NCBI GenBank assembly: GCA_018400295.1
Contig: JAGYMZ010000013.1
Location: forward strand, 1 to 63,741
Reading direction: 5' to 3'
From: Bacteroidales bacterium
GTDB lineage: Bacteria; Bacteroidota; Bacteroidia; Bacteroidales; B18-G4
Length of the DNA: 63,741 nucleotides
The notes beneath the pieces were generated by a model. That model was not told the origin of the DNA and did no database searches. It saw only the letters and a program-made list of their open reading frames with translations. Below are positions 62,125 to 63,741 of this stretch, piece by piece; the stretch's first letter is position 1, and each line of letters opens with the position of its first letter. A program made the position numbers and the translations under genes.

Positions 62125-63741
62125 TTAAAATAAACCTTTTCTGAAATACCACAACAGTGGTACCAGAATGATCACCAGACCCAAGGCCGTTGCCCACCAG
62201 GGCACGGCCTTTTGCCTTTTATATAAGGCATGGTTATCGCCGATACAGACATACCCGCTCCATAAATAAGGATGTGCCGTAAGCATGCCGGACTCCTCCA
62301 GGTAATTGAGTTTTGCCTGCTGAAGGGCAATGTCCAACGGTACCCCCCGGGCCATCTGGTCATAAAATCCACTCATAAGTATGGATCCCGACCGGTCTTC
62401 AACAGCCCACAAAGTCATAACTATAGAGGGGACGCCCGCATAGATGAAACCGCGGGCCAGACTCATGATCCCCTCCCCTTTCTGTAATTTGCCATAACCT
62501 GTATTACAAGCACTCAGCACAGCAAGTTCCGCATTCAAATCCGCATTATAAATCTCATACGTATTCAGCAAGCCATCGTTGGTTTCCAGAGAATCGTTGG
62601 TCAGGGTAAAGACGAGCTGTGAATACATTGGCTGTTCATCGTTGATCAGCGTATGCATGGCAAAATGCAATATATCATAATCCCGGCCAAAATGCCAGAA
62701 CTTCTCTTCGGTGGCGTCATAATCAACAAAACTCACCCCCGGGATAATGCCCGTAATGTTTTCTATTTCCTGTTTGACAAAATTCAACGGCACAAGATAA
62801 GATTTGTAGTCCCGGGAAGTAACGAACTTAAATGTATCAATTTCGTCAATGTTTTCATATGTCGGAGCAAAAGCCAGCAATTCAATATCCTTTTGGCCAC
62901 TTTTGCGGTTTTGCTGCATCATCATGGTTGCCGAATAGGAATAACTTATGGGATGTTTCCGGACCAAATAGGCCAAAGGCCGGAAGTCAAAAACTGGATC
63001 GTCTGGCATACGGGTCAGCAAAGATTCAAAAGGCAAATATCCCAGCTGGTTGTCCGGAATAATGATCAGGCGCTTCCCGGAAATGACCGGTTCCAGATCC
63101 TGCAATAAAAATGTATACAATGTATGGGATGAGCGAACATACTCCCTGAATTCTTCATAGGACATATTTCCAAACTGGTTGTTCCGCAATGTTGTTATTG
63201 CACTGCTTAACATGTCGTAGAAACTGCTGTCTATATCTTTGGCAACAACTTCAAAAACCCTGTCAGTGATCGCAAATGAAAACAATACCGAATCCGTTAA
63301 AGAATACGCGAGCAAGGCCCGGTTGCTTCCAAGAAAATCCTGTATCCCGGATATCTCAGGTATCTTGCTTCCATATTTCAGTGCATAATAATCCGGGTAA
63401 GATTCTTTCAGATGATCCATTACACGATCATATTCCTGGCTGAGCTCCAATAATTTACTTTGCCATAAAGCAATTTTTTCAGCATCGGGAATTACTTTTT
63501 GCCTTTCTTCATAAATTTTCTTTTCATAAAAATCCGTCTCCAGGAGTATGTTTTTTTCTTTCATCTGGATCTCCGAAGATATCCCATAGGTATTTTTCTT
63601 TTCATCATCAGACAAGGCAGATGAAAGCAGGGCAGACTTGCTTTTTTCCGAATACCGGAAGGCCTTCCACTTATATGCCTCCGAACCGGTTACCCTATAT
63701 GCGTGGTGGGCGGCTTGCAATGCATCATTCAATCCTTCCCG
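62125..63741 (-). CDS. CHAT-domain caspase-like protease, membrane anchored, 5' part outside window
   Basis: The last 538 or so residues are present; the gene runs in from beyond base 63741, where the usual TPR array would begin. A helical segment is followed by the CHAT peptidase domain. The catalytic His is in 'LHFAMHTLIN' (codon 62653-62655) and Cys in 'VLSACNTGYG' (codon 62506-62508), with 'GVPSIVMTLWAVED' and 'HPYLWSGYVCIGD' as family signatures. The C-terminus has a single membrane helix ('WWATALGLVIILVPLLWYF') and a basic cytoplasmic-type tail. If the unseen N-terminus is a signal peptide, the protease is periplasmic, facing the TPR anti-sigma protein. CHAT proteases are related to caspases and separase and often act in defence or signalling. 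Confidence 0.9.
   Translation of the reverse strand, partial: REGLNDALQAAHHAYRVTGSEAYKWKAFRYSEKSKSALLSSALSDDEKKNTYGISSEIQMKEKNILLETDFYEKKIYEERQKVIPDAEKIALWQSKLLELSQEYDRVMDHLKESYPDYYALKYGSKIPEISGIQDFLGSNRALLAYSLTDSVLFSFAITDRVFEVVAKDIDSSFYDMLSSAITTLRNNQFGNMSYEEFREYVRSSHTLYTFLLQDLEPVISGKRLIIIPDNQLGYLPFESLLTRMPDDPVFDFRPLAYLVRKHPISYSYSATMMMQQNRKSGQKDIELLAFAPTYENIDEIDTFKFVTSRDYKSYLVPLNFVKQEIENITGIIPGVSFVDYDATEEKFWHFGRDYDILHFAMHTLINDEQPMYSQLVFTLTNDSLETNDGLLNTYEIYNADLNAELAVLSACNTGYGKLQKGEGIMSLARGFIYAGVPSIVMTLWAVEDRSGSILMSGFYDQMARGVPLDIALQQAKLNYLEESGMLTAHPYLWSGYVCIGDNHALYKRQKAVPWWATALGLVIILVPLLWYFRKGLF

Noticed and set aside
1..63741. CRISPR array or cas genes linked to the CHAT protease
   Set aside because: No regularly spaced repeats or cas-like proteins were seen anywhere in the window.

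Overview
The window looks like a chromosomal segment of a Bacteroidota bacterium, most likely from the Bacteroidales/Marinilabiliales side. The evidence is a type III glutamine synthetase (GlnN), three secreted proteins with type IX secretion (T9SS) C-terminal sorting domains, lineage-typical families (DUF4831, DUF4199, DUF4293, GWxTD, LruC), a Rho factor with a long charged insertion, and many copies of the Bacteroidota -7 promoter element TAnnTTTG. I see no phage, transposase, plasmid function or CRISPR array. The order is housekeeping genes mixed with envelope genes, in short operons on both strands.

Layout. 1-961: 3' part of a membrane PAS sensor. 1.3-6.1 kb (+): an MFS transporter with a structured leader, an unrecognised conserved protein coupled to rarA, and kdsA (Kdo synthesis). 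6.1-13.5 kb (-): DUF4831, then a run read right to left as nitroreductase, gmhA, hddC-like, gmhB-like, a sodium:solute symporter and glnN. 13.8-18.4 kb: a methyltransferase (+), then a (-) operon DUF4199, GT2, GT4, hddA-like. Together with gmhA/hddC/gmhB this gives all four enzymes for a nucleotide-activated D-glycero-alpha-D-manno-heptose. 18.5-19.6 kb (+): SRP RNA, tsaC/sua5-type gene, tRNA-Lys. 19.6-24.2 kb (-): PepSY-type membrane protein, SbcD-like nuclease, SbcC-like ATPase. 24.4-25.7 kb: an SDR gene bracketed by two related perfect palindromes. 25.7-31.9 kb: LruC-domain lipoprotein, an exported protein, a T9SS sialidase-like repeat protein. 32.1-37.1 kb (+): ugd, uxs, rfbD-like and phosphosugar mutase genes (UDP-glucuronate and UDP-xylose supply). 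37.1-38.8 kb (-): T9SS subtilase. 38.9-41.4 kb (+): a small RNA or attenuator, then an Orn/Lys/Arg decarboxylase. 41.5-44.7 kb (+): trmD, rplS, a KefB-type antiporter. 44.8-50.7 kb: rlmB, a T9SS papain-like protease, a GWxTD lipoprotein, a TonB-C protein, a phosphodiesterase, DUF4293. 50.9-54.8 kb: rho, mpl, an APS reductase. 54.8-60.1 kb (-): EEP nuclease and a giant AsmA-like protein. 60.3-63.7 kb: ECF sigma factor, a one-TM TPR protein, and a convergent CHAT caspase-like protease running off the window.

The most interesting part is the right end. An ECF sigma factor is followed 2 bp later by a putative membrane TPR anti-sigma factor, and a membrane-anchored CHAT peptidase with an intact His-Cys dyad faces them. 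This resembles in principle the protease-controlled sigma switch of type III-E CRISPR (TPR-CHAT, Csx30, sigma), but without CRISPR. Other points of interest are the small RNA with an exposed anti-Shine-Dalgarno loop, the SDR-flanking palindromes, the palindrome between the divergent rho and DUF4293 promoters, and the conserved unknown gene coupled to rarA. All functional calls come from reading the sequence; no database search was possible.
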